NCBI GenBank assembly: GCA_021294835.1 | Contig: JAJTDF010000006.1 | Span: 1-61,841 of the forward strand | Direction of reading: 5' to 3' | Source: Planctomycetaceae bacterium | Lineage (GTDB): Bacteria; Planctomycetota; Phycisphaerae; Phycisphaerales; UBA1924 | DNA length: 61,841 nt | Part shown: one piece after another, positions 37,251 through 45,775 of the stretch | How the letters are laid out: each line of letters begins with the position of its first letter | Position numbering within the stretch: position 1 is the stretch's first letter | Position numbers and translations under genes: made by a program | The notes under the pieces: model-generated | Seen by the model: only the letters and a program-made list of their open reading frames with translations | Told to the model about the DNA's origin: nothing | Database searches by the model: none

Positions 37251-38666
37251 TTACATTGCTCCGCCGCGGGAGGACTGGATCCGCGGCCCCTTGCCGTCCT
37301 CCCCGGTGAGGAAGCCGGCATAGTTCCGCATCAGCAGGTTGGCCTCAACACGCTGGATGAAATCCAGAACCACCGACACCACGATCAGCAGGCCGGTGCC
37401 GCCGAGGAACTGCGTCACCATCATGTCAACCCCGAGCTGGCGGCTGATGACCATCGGGAGAATGGCAATCGCCGACAGGAAGGCGGCGCCCACATAGGTG
37501 ATCCGCTCCATCACCGCCTCGAGGTACTCGGCGGTGCGCGGACCGGGACGCAGACCGGGGATGAACGAGCCGTGCTCCTTGAGCTGCTTGGCCATCTCCT
37601 CGGGATTGAACTGAACGGTGATCCAGAAGTAGCTGAAGAAGTAGATCAGCAGCACCTCACCCAGCACATAGACATACTCGCCGTAAGCGAACTGGTCATT
37701 CAGCCAGGAGAACGTGCGGGCCCAGAAGCCCGTCACCTCGGCGCTTCCGCCGGTGGCCGTGTTGAACAGCAGATTGAACACGACCGACGGGAAGATCATA
37801 AGCGAGCTGGCGAACACCACCGGCATCACGCCGGAGTGGTTCACACGCAGCGGCAGGTAGCTCCGCTGCCCGCCGAAGACCTTGCGGCCGCGGGTGTGCT
37901 TGGCCTGCTGCACCGGAATGCGCCGCTGGGCGACAGTCATCAGCACGGCGCCCGCCGTCACCACCACGAAGCCGAGAATCAGCGAAAGCAGGCCGAGATA
38001 GCCCATCTTCTCCGCCGGGTTGGCCGGGTCGAAGTTGTTGACGATCCAGGTGATCGCCGTCGGCATCTGAGTGAGAATGCCGGCCATGATGATCATCGAC
38101 ACGCCGTTGCCAATGCCGTACTTGTCAATCTGCTCGCCAAGCCACATCAGGAAGACCGTGCCGGCCGTGAGTGCTGCGATTGAAACCACCCACCACAAAG
38201 GCGTCACCGACCACTCGGCATACACCAGCCCGCGAACGTTGATGTACTGCAGCCAGCCGTAGCCCTGGATGAGGCACAGGCCGATGGTCGCGTACCGCGT
38301 CCACTCCATGATCTTCTGGCGGCCCGTCGGGCCCTCTTCCTGCAGCTTTTTGAGCCTCGGACTGACCGTCGTCAGCAACTGGAAGATGATCGATGCGGAG
38401 ATGTACGGCAGCACACCAAGGCCGAAGATCGTCGAGTGCGAGAATGCTGCACCCGAGAACATGCTGATCATGGTCGCCAGTTGATCGAACGTGGACCCGT
38501 CCTGCTGGTTCAGCGAGGCGCTCAGCGCCTCCTGATTCACTCCCGGCAGGGGGATCCAGTGGCCGATGCGGAAAACCGCCAGCATACCCAGAGTGAAGAG
38601 GATCTTGTTCCTCAACTCCGGAATCCTGGCGATGTTGCCGAAGCCCTTGAAGATCGACTCGAACAT
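37251..38666 (-). CDS. secY: Protein translocase subunit SecY
   Basis: Central channel of the Sec translocon, 471 residues with about ten membrane helices. Visible landmarks are FRIPELRNKILFTLG-like start (ARIPELRNKILFTLGM), HWIPLPGVN, KYGIGNGVSMIIMAGI, and the C-terminal cytosolic loop FIPGLRPGPRTAEYL. I chose ATG 38666 (MFESIFKG), the family start; a GTG eight codons earlier has no better binding site. A strong terminator separates it from rplO upstream, so it probably has its own promoter in 38667-38862. Confidence 0.96.
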   Translation of the reverse strand: MFESIFKGFGNIARIPELRNKILFTLGMLAVFRIGHWIPLPGVNQEALSASLNQQDGSTFDQLATMISMFSGAAFSHSTIFGLGVLPYISASIIFQLLTTVSPRLKKLQEEGPTGRQKIMEWTRYATIGLCLIQGYGWLQYINVRGLVYAEWSVTPLWWVVSIAALTAGTVFLMWLGEQIDKYGIGNGVSMIIMAGILTQMPTAITWIVNNFDPANPAEKMGYLGLLSLILGFVVVTAGAVLMTVAQRRIPVQQAKHTRGRKVFGGQRSYLPLRVNHSGVMPVVFASSLMIFPSVVFNLLFNTATGGSAEVTGFWARTFSWLNDQFAYGEYVYVLGEVLLIYFFSYFWITVQFNPEEMAKQLKEHGSFIPGLRPGPRTAEYLEAVMERITYVGAAFLSAIAILPMVISRQLGVDMMVTQFLGGTGLLIVVSVVLDFIQRVEANLLMRNYAGFLTGEDGKGPRIQSSRGGAM

Positions 38667-38862
38667 GCGGTGCGGATCCGTTTGACTCACGACCGGCGGG
38701 AAGGCCCGCCACCAACCTCACGACACCCGCCCCCCCGGCGATCCCTCCCCCACTCTCACCGGGCCAAGCCCGCCGAAACCAAGCCCGCCGATGGTAGGCC
38801 TTCATCATCCCCCCCCCCTGCAATCCGAGCTCGGCCTCACCCGGAATACTCCGGATTGCCCG

Positions 38863-38898
38863 AAAAAACAAACGGGCGCGGCTCTGAACCGCGCCCGT
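38863..38898 (-). terminator. Strong intrinsic terminator between rplO and secY
   Basis: On the minus strand ACGGGCGCGG pairs perfectly with CCGCGCCCGT around a seven-base loop and is followed by TTTGTTTTTT. It lies 33 bases after the rplO stop. This is the best terminator inside the ribosomal cluster. Confidence 0.9.
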
Positions 38899-38931
38899 GG
38901 TGTGTGCATCATCAGCCCATCGCCAAGCGGA

Positions 38932-39531
38932 TCACTCCGCCGCCGGAGCGGCCGCCTTGGCCTTCTCGCCGCCAGCCTTGCGGCCGCGCTTGAGCTTCTT
39001 GGTCAGGTTCTTCGGGCTGCGGTCCTCGCTGTTGCGATCGATGCCGCGGGCCTTGTCCCGGCGGGTGCCGGTCTCATTCACCGAGCCGCCGGCGGCCAGC
39101 ACGTGCTTGCGGGCCGTGTCCGTCACGCGGGAAACATTCAGGGTCAGCTTCACGCTCAGGGCCTTGTTGTCGCCCAGATCGCCCAGAATCTTCACGTCGC
39201 GGCTGTCGTCACGAACCAGGCCCGCCTTCTGCAGAGAGGCAACATCGACCGTGCCGCCGGACTTGAACGCCGGGTGCGACACGATGTCACGCAGGTTCAC
39301 TGTCCAGAACTCGGTCGTGAATCGCACGTTGCTGAAGCCGTACTTGCGGATGCGGCGGAACAGCGGCATCTGGCCGCCTTCGAACGCCTTCTTCCGGGCG
39401 GTGCCCGAACGCGAACCCGCGCCCTTCTGGCCGCGGCCGGAGGTCTTGCCGCTGCCCGAGCCGCGCCCGCGGCCCACACGCTTGCGGGCCTTGTAGCTTC
39501 CGGCCTTCGGGGTGACTTCGTGAATCATCAT
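38932..39531 (-). CDS. rplO: 50S ribosomal protein L15
   Basis: Large-subunit assembly protein. The N terminus IHEVTPKAGSYKARKRVGRG with SGSGKTSGRGQKG is typical. At 199 residues it exceeds the usual 145-150; the C terminus carries a Lys/Arg/Ala-rich extension (KKLKRGRKAGGEKAKAAA). It follows rpsE by 96 bases. rpmD, normally between these genes, is absent. Last gene before the terminator at 38863-38898. Confidence 0.95.
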   Translation of the reverse strand: MMIHEVTPKAGSYKARKRVGRGRGSGSGKTSGRGQKGAGSRSGTARKKAFEGGQMPLFRRIRKYGFSNVRFTTEFWTVNLRDIVSHPAFKSGGTVDVASLQKAGLVRDDSRDVKILGDLGDNKALSVKLTLNVSRVTDTARKHVLAAGGSVNETGTRRDKARGIDRNSEDRSPKNLTKKLKRGRKAGGEKAKAAAPAAE

Positions 39532-39627
39532 GGCTGGTCGTCCTGTGTCATCCGGCCTGTGCGAGCGGCCGGCATCAGCGTTCGTCGGTGTTCAAGTCAA
39601 CGGGCAAAGAGTCAAACGAGGGCCGGC

Positions 39628-40362
39628 TCACTTGCTGGCCGGAGCCGGAGCGTCGCCGGCGGGAGCTGCCGGTGCATCACCGGCCGGACCGCCGGGGCCA
39701 CCCGGGCCACCGCCGCGCGGGCCACGCCCGCCGGGGCCGCCAGGACCACGGCCGCCGCGCCCGCCACGACCACGGTCGTTGCCCAGCGTGTTGACCGGAC
39801 CCTTGGGCTTGTCGCCCTTGCGGGCCGCCGGGGCGAAGGCCTTGCCGGCCTCGATCTTCTTGGCGATCTCCGTCTCCTCCAGCGTCTGGCGGCGGAGTTC
39901 GCCGACCAGCGAGGGAGAGCGAAGCTGCGAAACCGCGTCAAACACGGCCTTGAGAACATTCTGCGGGTTGGTGGACCCGTAGCACTTGGTCAGGCAGTCC
40001 TGAATGCCAGCCAGATCCAGCACGGCACGAACCACGGTGCCGGCCACCACGCCGGTACCGGGGGCGGCGGGAATCAGCCGCACCTTGGCGCTGCTGAAGC
40101 GGCCTTCCACCTCGTGGTGGATGGTGGTGCCGATCCGCTCGACCTTGACCATGTTCCGCTGGCCGTCCTTCTGAGCCTTCTCGACCGCGTTGGGCACTTC
40201 GATGCCCTTGGCGTAGCCGAAGCCGACCTCGCCGTTGCGGTTGCCGACGACCACCAGGGCGCCGAAGGAAAACCGGCGGCCACCCTTAACGGTGGCGGAC
40301 GTGCGATACACGCCGATGGTCGTGGACTCAATACTGGACTTTTCGTCGAGCATCTCAGGCAT
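39628..40362 (-). CDS. rpsE: 30S ribosomal protein S5
   Basis: Fidelity protein of the decoding region. Residues 10-180 carry the S5 double-stranded RNA-binding fold and core (VKGGRRFSFGALVVVGN, GEVGFGYAKGIEVP, APGTGVVAGTVVRAVLDLAGI, CYGSTNPQNVLKAVFDA). The last 50 residues are a Gly/Arg/Pro-rich tail (DRGRGGRGGRG and similar), which makes it 244 residues instead of about 165. S21 at 251-553 has a like tail. Confidence 0.95.
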   Translation of the reverse strand: MPEMLDEKSSIESTTIGVYRTSATVKGGRRFSFGALVVVGNRNGEVGFGYAKGIEVPNAVEKAQKDGQRNMVKVERIGTTIHHEVEGRFSSAKVRLIPAAPGTGVVAGTVVRAVLDLAGIQDCLTKCYGSTNPQNVLKAVFDAVSQLRSPSLVGELRRQTLEETEIAKKIEAGKAFAPAARKGDKPKGPVNTLGNDRGRGGRGGRGPGGPGGRGPRGGGPGGPGGPAGDAPAAPAGDAPAPASK

Positions 40363-40431
40363 TGGTCGTTTCTCTTTCCGCGGGGCGATCAGCCGCCCCG
40401 GTGGCTGATGCGGGCCGAAGCCCGCGATTGG

Positions 40432-40794
40432 TCAGAACTTCAGGCCTTCTTTGCGGGCAGCGTCGGCAAGGGCCTTCACGCGGCCGTGGAACTTGAAACC
40501 GCCGCGATCAAACTTCACATCCTTCACGCCCTTGGCCAGCGCCCGCTTGGCGACCAAGGCGCCCACAGCAGCAGCGGCCGCGCTGTTGCCGGTCTTCTCC
40601 AGCTTCACGTCCTTGTCCATCGTGCTGGCGGCGGCGATGGTGGTACCCGCCAGGTCGTCGATGACCTGGGCGTAGATGTGATTCAGGGACTTGTAGATGC
40701 TCAGCCTCGGCTGGGAGGGCACACCGATCACCCGCTTGCGGATGCCCGTGTGCCGACGCTGCCGGCGAACCACCTTGTGCTTGGCCTTGTCCAT
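40432..40794 (-). CDS. rplR: 50S ribosomal protein L18
   Basis: 5S rRNA-binding protein, 120 residues. [61 protein letters not shown] core and the [17 protein letters not shown] end match the family. Standard length. Between rplF and rpsE. Confidence 0.96.
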   Translation of the reverse strand: MDKAKHKVVRRQRRHTGIRKRVIGVPSQPRLSIYKSLNHIYAQVIDDLAGTTIAAASTMDKDVKLEKTGNSAAAAAVGALVAKRALAKGVKDVKFDRGGFKFHGRVKALADAARKEGLKF

Positions 40795-40859
40795 TTGGAG
40801 TCTCTTTCAGACGCGTGCGTGTGCGGGGGAGCGAAAACGGGTCAACCGGGCGACCTGCA

Positions 40860-41417
40860 TCAGGCGGTGCCGAAGGCCTTGCCGGCCTTGCGCTTGATGA
40901 CCTCTTCCTTGTACTTGATGCCCTTGCCGTTGTACGGCTCGGGCTTGCGGACGGCCCGCATGTCCGAGGCAAACTGGCCGACGGCCTTCTTGTCCGGGCC
41001 GGCGACGGTGACGACGTTCTTGTCCACCGTCACCTTCACGCCCGCGGGAATCGTCATCATGATCGGGTTCGCGAAGCCGACCACCAGCTTCAGCGTGGTG
41101 CCGCTGACCGTCGGGGTCCAGCCCACGCCCACCACTTCCATGACCTCGGTGTAACCCTTCGTCACGCCCTCGATCATCCCGGCGATCAGGGCACGGGTCG
41201 TGCCCCACAACGCCCGAACCTCGCGGTTCTCGCCGTGCTTGGCTTCATCGATGCTGCAGACGACGGTCTTGCCGCCGTCCTCCAGCTTCACCTGAACCTC
41301 GGGCTTGTGCGTGAAGGACAGCTTACCCAGCGGGCCCTCAACGTTCACAGTCAGGTCCTTGACGGCGACCTTGACCTTGTCCGAAACCGTGATGCTCTTG
41401 CGACCGATACGCGACAT
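40860..41417 (-). CDS. rplF: 50S ribosomal protein L6
   Basis: Protein near the GTPase centre, 185 residues. MSRIGRKSI start, GPLGKLSFTH, the second-domain motif EVVGVGWTPTVSG, and the C-terminal AVRKPEPYNGKGIKY match the family. Standard length, both L6 repeats present. Confidence 0.97.
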   Translation of the reverse strand: MSRIGRKSITVSDKVKVAVKDLTVNVEGPLGKLSFTHKPEVQVKLEDGGKTVVCSIDEAKHGENREVRALWGTTRALIAGMIEGVTKGYTEVMEVVGVGWTPTVSGTTLKLVVGFANPIMMTIPAGVKVTVDKNVVTVAGPDKKAVGQFASDMRAVRKPEPYNGKGIKYKEEVIKRKAGKAFGTA

Positions 41418-41525
41418 GGCTGTCTCGCTGCGTGAAGTGTCCTACTGACCATCGAGCCCGTGCCCGAACCACCCGCCCGCTCCGTTGACCCTCCCCTGGT
41501 CACCCCACCCGGCCACCGCCCATCG

Positions 41526-41924
41526 TCACTCGACGATGCACAGCAGTTCGCCGCCGACCTTCTCCGTGCGGCACTTGCGATCCGACAACACGCCCTTGGA
41601 CGTGCTGACCACGCAGATGCCCAGGCCCTGCAGGGGGCGGGGGAGCTCGTCGACCTTGCGGTAGACGCGGCAGCCCGGCTTGCTCTGGCGGACCACGCGA
41701 TGAATCACGTGCTCGCCGCGAGGGCCGTACTTGAGCTTGAGCTTCAGCTTACCGCCGCGCCCGTCCTCCACCACGTCAAAGCCGTCGATGTAGCCCTCGT
41801 CGCGAAGGACGGAGGCGATGCCGCGGCACACGTGGGAGTTCACGCAATCCACACTCTTGGCCTTGTTGGCCAGGGCGTTGCGGATACGCGTCACCATGTC
41901 GGAAATCGGATCGTTGATCGCCAT
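41526..41924 (-). CDS. rpsH: 30S ribosomal protein S8
   Basis: Primary 16S-binding protein that in other bacteria also represses the spc operon. The 132-residue product has NDPISDMVTRIRNAL and the C-terminal GLGICVVSTSKGVLSDRKCR. The ATG at 41924 starts the conserved MAINDPISD; the longer frame upstream is read through the rpsN gap and not conserved. Confidence 0.96.
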   Translation of the reverse strand: MAINDPISDMVTRIRNALANKAKSVDCVNSHVCRGIASVLRDEGYIDGFDVVEDGRGGKLKLKLKYGPRGEHVIHRVVRQSKPGCRVYRKVDELPRPLQGLGICVVSTSKGVLSDRKCRTEKVGGELLCIVE

Positions 41925-42015
41925 TGGTCGGTCTCGTCGGTCGTTGCTGACTGCGGCCCAGGGCCGGTTGTCTGTCTGTTGCTCGCCGCCGGCTGTCGGC
42001 GGAGAGCCCATCCGC

Positions 42016-42201
42016 TTACCAGCTGGCCTTGCGCATCCCGGGGATCTTGCCCTCAAGCGCCAGCTTGCGGAGCATGATGCGGCTGATGCCGAACTTGCGG
42101 TACACGCCACGGGCCCGGCCGGTCAGTTGGCACCGGCGAACCTTCCGGGTGGAAAACTTGGGCGTGCGCTGGCTCTTGTTGAACTGAGCGGTGGTGGCCA
42201 T
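42016..42201 (-). CDS. rpsN: 30S ribosomal protein S14, short form lacking the zinc site
   Basis: 61 residues, the length of the zinc-binding type. It keeps [14 protein letters not shown] and the C terminus [11 protein letters not shown]. Of the four zinc ligands at positions 24, 27, 40 and 43, only Cys24 remains; the others are Thr, Ser and Met. It therefore cannot hold zinc by the usual site, although the length and ends are those of the zinc type. It is in its usual place between rplE and rpsH. Confidence 0.93.
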   Translation of the reverse strand: MATTAQFNKSQRTPKFSTRKVRRCQLTGRARGVYRKFGISRIMLRKLALEGKIPGMRKASW

Positions 42202-42255
42202 GGGTGGGGGTTCCGTCGTTGAATCCGGTGGTCGTTCTCTTGCGGTGCTGCCTGA

Positions 42256-42999
42256 TTACTTCTTCTTTTCCTCGGGCTTGCGGAAAGGCATGCCCAGCTC
42301 AGCCAGGATGAACTTGCTGAGCTCCGGCGTGCTGTTCCGGAAGCCGATCGAGATGTTCATGCCGTGGGTGAAGGTCACCTCCGCCATGTTGATCTCGGGG
42401 AACACGCCCTGCTCGGTGATGCCGCAGGCATAGTTGCCCTGCTTGTCGAAGGCCTTGTCGTTCAGGCCCCGGAAGTCCTTGATACGGGGGCACGCCAGGT
42501 TGATGAACCTGTCGAGGAAGTGCCACATCCGGTCACGACGCAGCGTCACCATCGCCGCAGTCTCGGCGCCCTCGCGAACCTTGAAGTTCGACACGCTCTT
42601 CTTGGCCTTGGTGACAACCGGCTTCTGGCCGGCCACCTTGACCATCGTGTCCAGAACAGTCGTCTTCACGTTCGGGGGCAGCTTGTTGTTCTCAAGGTGC
42701 CGGCCCATGTTCACGTTCAGAACGATCTTGTCCAGACGCGGCTGCTGCATCGGGTTGCCCAGGCCGAACTTTTCGGCCACCGCCTGACGCACGTGGGTCT
42801 TGAATCGCGTCTGAAGACGCGGCTCAACCCTCGGCTCCTGGTCGGCGGTCGGCGCGCCGCTCTTGCCCTTGGAGGACTTGGCGCCCTTCTCGGCCGCGTC
42901 CGCCTTGGCCTTGGCCGCGGCGGCCTTGGCCTTCGCGGCCTTCTCGGCCTTCTCAGCGTCCGTCGGCTTGCTCTGCTGGTTCTTCTTCTCTTCGGCCAT
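42256..42999 (-). CDS. rplE: 50S ribosomal protein L5
   Basis: 5S rRNA-binding protein. The core from about residue 60 has LQTRFKTHVRQAVAEKFG, PRLDKIVLNVNMG, VVTKAKKSVSNFKVREG, MWHFLDRFINLACPRIKDFRG and GVFPEINMAEVTFTHGMNI. It is preceded by a 55-residue Lys/Ala/Glu-rich, probably coiled or disordered extension (AEKAEKAAKAKAAAAKAK) that makes it 247 residues instead of about 180. Between rplX and rpsN. Confidence 0.95.
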   Translation of the reverse strand: MAEEKKNQQSKPTDAEKAEKAAKAKAAAAKAKADAAEKGAKSSKGKSGAPTADQEPRVEPRLQTRFKTHVRQAVAEKFGLGNPMQQPRLDKIVLNVNMGRHLENNKLPPNVKTTVLDTMVKVAGQKPVVTKAKKSVSNFKVREGAETAAMVTLRRDRMWHFLDRFINLACPRIKDFRGLNDKAFDKQGNYACGITEQGVFPEINMAEVTFTHGMNISIGFRNSTPELSKFILAELGMPFRKPEEKKK

Positions 43000-43040
43000 G
43001 GTTCAGATCCGCTGTCTGCTGCGTGGAGCGATCGTTGAGA

Positions 43041-43388
43041 TTACTTCTTCTTGGCCGGAGCGACCGGCCCCTTGGCGTTAGCGAGTTCCTTGCCGCCGCG
43101 AGCGGCGACCCGGACCTTGCTGCCGTCAGCCTTCACCGCGAAGCGCACGCGGGTGGCCTTGCCGTCAACCTCGGGGCTGACGTTGCTGATGTGAATCGGC
43201 GCTTCCTTCGTGATGATGGCGCCCTGGGGCACGGTGCGGGTGGGCCGCATGTGCTTGGTCACCAGGTTGACACCCTTCACGTACACACGATTGTTCTTGG
43301 TGTCCACGCGAAGGATCACGCCCTTGGCGCCCTTATGGTCGCCGCTGGTCACGATCACGCTGTCACCGGTACGAACGTGGCGAGCCAT
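43041..43388 (-). CDS. rplX: 50S ribosomal protein L24
   Basis: Assembly-initiating KOW protein, 115 residues. The KOW motif VRTGDSVIVTSGDHKGAKGVIL and GVNLVTKHMRPT are clear. Ends in an Ala/Lys tail. Its start is three bases after the rplN stop, indicating coupled translation. Confidence 0.96.
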   Translation of the reverse strand: MARHVRTGDSVIVTSGDHKGAKGVILRVDTKNNRVYVKGVNLVTKHMRPTRTVPQGAIITKEAPIHISNVSPEVDGKATRVRFAVKADGSKVRVAARGGKELANAKGPVAPAKKK

Positions 43389-43390
43389 AG

Positions 43391-43777
43391 TCAGACCACC
43401 TCCGGAGCGAGGGACACGATCTTCATGTAGTTGCGGTCGCGAAGCTCGCGAGCAACGGGGCCGAAGATGCGGGTGCCCTTGGGGTTGCCGTCGTCCTGGA
43501 TCAGGACGACCGCGTTGGAATCAAACTTCACGTACGAGCCGTCGGCGCGACGCGTCGGCTTGGTGGTGCGGACCACCACCGCCTTGGACATGTCGCCGGC
43601 CTTCACGTCAGCCCCGGGCAGGGCCTTCTTGATCGACACGTAGACCTTGTCGCCCACGCCCGCCACGCGACGCGTGAACTTGCCGGTCGCCGTCGAGCCG
43701 CCGTACACGCGGATCACATAGGCGATCTTGGCGCCCGAGTTGTCCGCGACTTCGCACCTGGTTTCCTGTTGGATCAT
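43391..43777 (-). CDS. rplN: 50S ribosomal protein L14
   Basis: Intersubunit-bridge protein, 128 residues. [42 protein letters not shown] and [26 protein letters not shown] match the family. Length slightly above the usual 122. In place between rpsQ and rplX. Confidence 0.97.
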   Translation of the reverse strand: MIQQETRCEVADNSGAKIAYVIRVYGGSTATGKFTRRVAGVGDKVYVSIKKALPGADVKAGDMSKAVVVRTTKPTRRADGSYVKFDSNAVVLIQDDGNPKGTRIFGPVARELRDRNYMKIVSLAPEVV

Positions 43778-43832
43778 GGTGTGTTCCTCCGCCTTGCTCC
43801 GTCCCGATCCGGCTGCTCCGGATCAGACCGGC

Positions 43833-44153
43833 TCAGGCCTTGGCCCCCTCCTGAGCGGGCGCCGAGACGCCCTCGAACTTCATGGCTGCGCCGCGGCGGA
43901 CGATCCGCACGAGTTTCCAGCTCTTGGTCTTGCTGATGGGCCGGCACGGCGCGACCTCAACCAGGTCGCCGTTGCGGCTCTCGTTCTTCTCATCGTGAAC
44001 GTGCAGGACCGTCCGCTTGCGGATGATCTTGCCGTACTTGGGGTGGGTCTGGTCATTGGCCACAACGACCTTGCGGGTCTTGCTGCGGGCGTCGCTCTCA
44101 ACGATGCCGATCCGGGTCGCCGGGGCCTTGATGGTGCTGCTGGTCGTGGTCAT
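43833..44153 (-). CDS. rpsQ: 30S ribosomal protein S17
   Basis: 16S-binding OB-fold protein. The core [21 protein letters not shown] and [33 protein letters not shown] motif is clear. At 106 residues it has short extensions at both ends compared with the usual 80-90. The ATG at 44153 (MTTTSSTIK) is the nearest start before the core. Between rpmC and rplN. Confidence 0.95.
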   Translation of the reverse strand: MTTTSSTIKAPATRIGIVESDARSKTRKVVVANDQTHPKYGKIIRKRTVLHVHDEKNESRNGDLVEVAPCRPISKTKSWKLVRIVRRGAAMKFEGVSAPAQEGAKA

Positions 44154-44194
44154 GGGTTTCTCCCGCGGTGGGATGCGTGTGTGCCGGTGACGCG

Positions 44195-44404
44195 TCAGGC
44201 CTTCTTGCCGGCCGTCGCACGGGCGCGGGCGTTCTGCTCGGTCAGCAGACGGGCAATGTCCTTGCGAATCTTGCGGAATTGAGAGGTGTCCTCCACCTTC
44301 TCGGTGACCGCCTGGTTGCGGAGCTGGAAGAGCTTCTCGCGAAGCCGCTTGAGCTCCACGCCCACTTCCTCGCTGGTCAGTTTCTTGACTTCGGCACCCG
44401 TCAT
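44195..44404 (-). CDS. rpmC: 50S ribosomal protein L29
   Basis: Small helical-hairpin protein at the tunnel exit, 69 residues. [24 protein letters not shown] and [15 protein letters not shown] match the family. Usual length and usual place between rplP and rpsQ. Confidence 0.95.
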   Translation of the reverse strand: MTGAEVKKLTSEEVGVELKRLREKLFQLRNQAVTEKVEDTSQFRKIRKDIARLLTEQNARARATAGKKA

Positions 44405-44467
44405 TGGCTGATTCCTTGCTTGCCTCGTGAACTGCTGGCTTGCCCGCCCCCGTCATCCCCGACCTGA

Positions 44468-44887
44468 TCACACTGCGATGCGGCGACGAACCATCCGGCA
44501 CTTGACCGGCATCTTCATGGCCACGCGGGTCATGGCCTGGCGGGCCACCGCGTCGGTCACGCCGGCGATCTCGAAGAGCATCGTGCCGGGACGGATACGC
44601 GCCGCCCAGTATTCCACATCCGCCTTGCCGGTACCCATTCGGGTTTCCAGCGGCTTCTTGCTGATCGGCTTGTCCGGGAAGACGCGGATGAACAGCTTGC
44701 CCTCACGCTTGAGGAAGTGCTGCGCCGCGATGCGGCCCGCCTCGATCACGCGGCCCGGCAGCCAGGAGGACTCCAGGCTCTGCAGACCGTAGTCACCGAA
44801 GGCGACGTAGTTCCCCTTGGTGGCCTTGCGCGGGCGCACGTTGCGCTGCTCTTTCCGGAACTTGACTCGCTTGGGCATCAAAGGCAT
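44468..44887 (-). CDS. rplP: 50S ribosomal protein L16
   Basis: Large-subunit protein near the peptidyl-transferase centre, 139 residues. [55 protein letters not shown] match the family. Start at ATG 44887; an in-frame ATG three codons later is equally possible. Confidence 0.96.
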   Translation of the reverse strand: MPLMPKRVKFRKEQRNVRPRKATKGNYVAFGDYGLQSLESSWLPGRVIEAGRIAAQHFLKREGKLFIRVFPDKPISKKPLETRMGTGKADVEYWAARIRPGTMLFEIAGVTDAVARQAMTRVAMKMPVKCRMVRRRIAV

Positions 44888-44958
44888 GCGTCACACTCCA
44901 ACGTCAGACAAACTCGATCCGCCCCCCCCGCTTCCACTGCCACCCTCCCCGATTCCGA

Positions 44959-45666
44959 TCACCGACGGCCACGGGCCTTGGTGCGGGTGCCGGCCGCCAG
45001 CGGCTCGGCGGTCTGCGTCTTGGCTTCAGCCTCGTACAGACCCTTGAAGATCCACACCTTCACACCGATGGCGCCGTAGCTCATGAACGCCTCGGCAAAG
45101 CCGTAGTCGATGTTGGCCTGCAGCGTGCTCAGGGGCAGCGAGCCGAGGCGAACGTCGATCGTGCGGCTCATTTCGGCGCCGCCCAGGCGGCCGGCCAGAA
45201 CAATCCACACACCCTTGCCGCCGGCCCCCATCACCGCCTCACCCTTCATCTTGGCCGCACGGCGGAAGGCCATGCGCTTGCGGAGCTGCTCCGCGACTCC
45301 CTCGGCCACCAGCTGCGCGTCCAGATCGGGGTTCTTCACCTCGATGATCGAGATCGCGACCTTGCGGCCGGTCATGTACTGCAGCTCTTCGGTGATCCGC
45401 TCCACCTCGGCGCCCTTGGGGCCGATGACCAGACCCGGACGGGCGGTCTTGAGGATGACCTTGAGCTCCTCGCGCGTCCGCTCGATGTGCACGTCGCTCA
45501 CGGCGGCGTACGGCGGCTTGCGGTTGAGCCGCTGATCGATGAACTTGCGGATCTTGTAGTCTTCCACAAGCAGCTCGGCGAACAGCGCCTTGGGGGCGTA
45601 CCAGCGCGAGCGGTGGGGCTCGGTGATGCCGACTCGGAGCCCGTATGGATGTGTCTTTTGTCCCAT
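44959..45666 (-). CDS. rpsC: 30S ribosomal protein S3
   Basis: mRNA-entry protein with an N-terminal KH domain (GLVIGPKGAEVERI, the GxxG loop) and the C-terminal S3 domain (GAGGKGVWIVLAGRLGGAEMSRT). The MGQKTHPYGLRVGI start is typical. 235 residues, standard. Confidence 0.97.
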   Translation of the reverse strand: MGQKTHPYGLRVGITEPHRSRWYAPKALFAELLVEDYKIRKFIDQRLNRKPPYAAVSDVHIERTREELKVILKTARPGLVIGPKGAEVERITEELQYMTGRKVAISIIEVKNPDLDAQLVAEGVAEQLRKRMAFRRAAKMKGEAVMGAGGKGVWIVLAGRLGGAEMSRTIDVRLGSLPLSTLQANIDYGFAEAFMSYGAIGVKVWIFKGLYEAEAKTQTAEPLAAGTRTKARGRR

Positions 45667-45775
45667 GTGCTCGTCCGTTTCGATCAGTCGTTCCCGGGTG
45701 CTTCTCAGACCCGAGAGTGTTTGCTCAGTGCTCGCCGCCGGCGCTCCGCCGGGGCCCGGTGTCCGTCGCCGTCGC

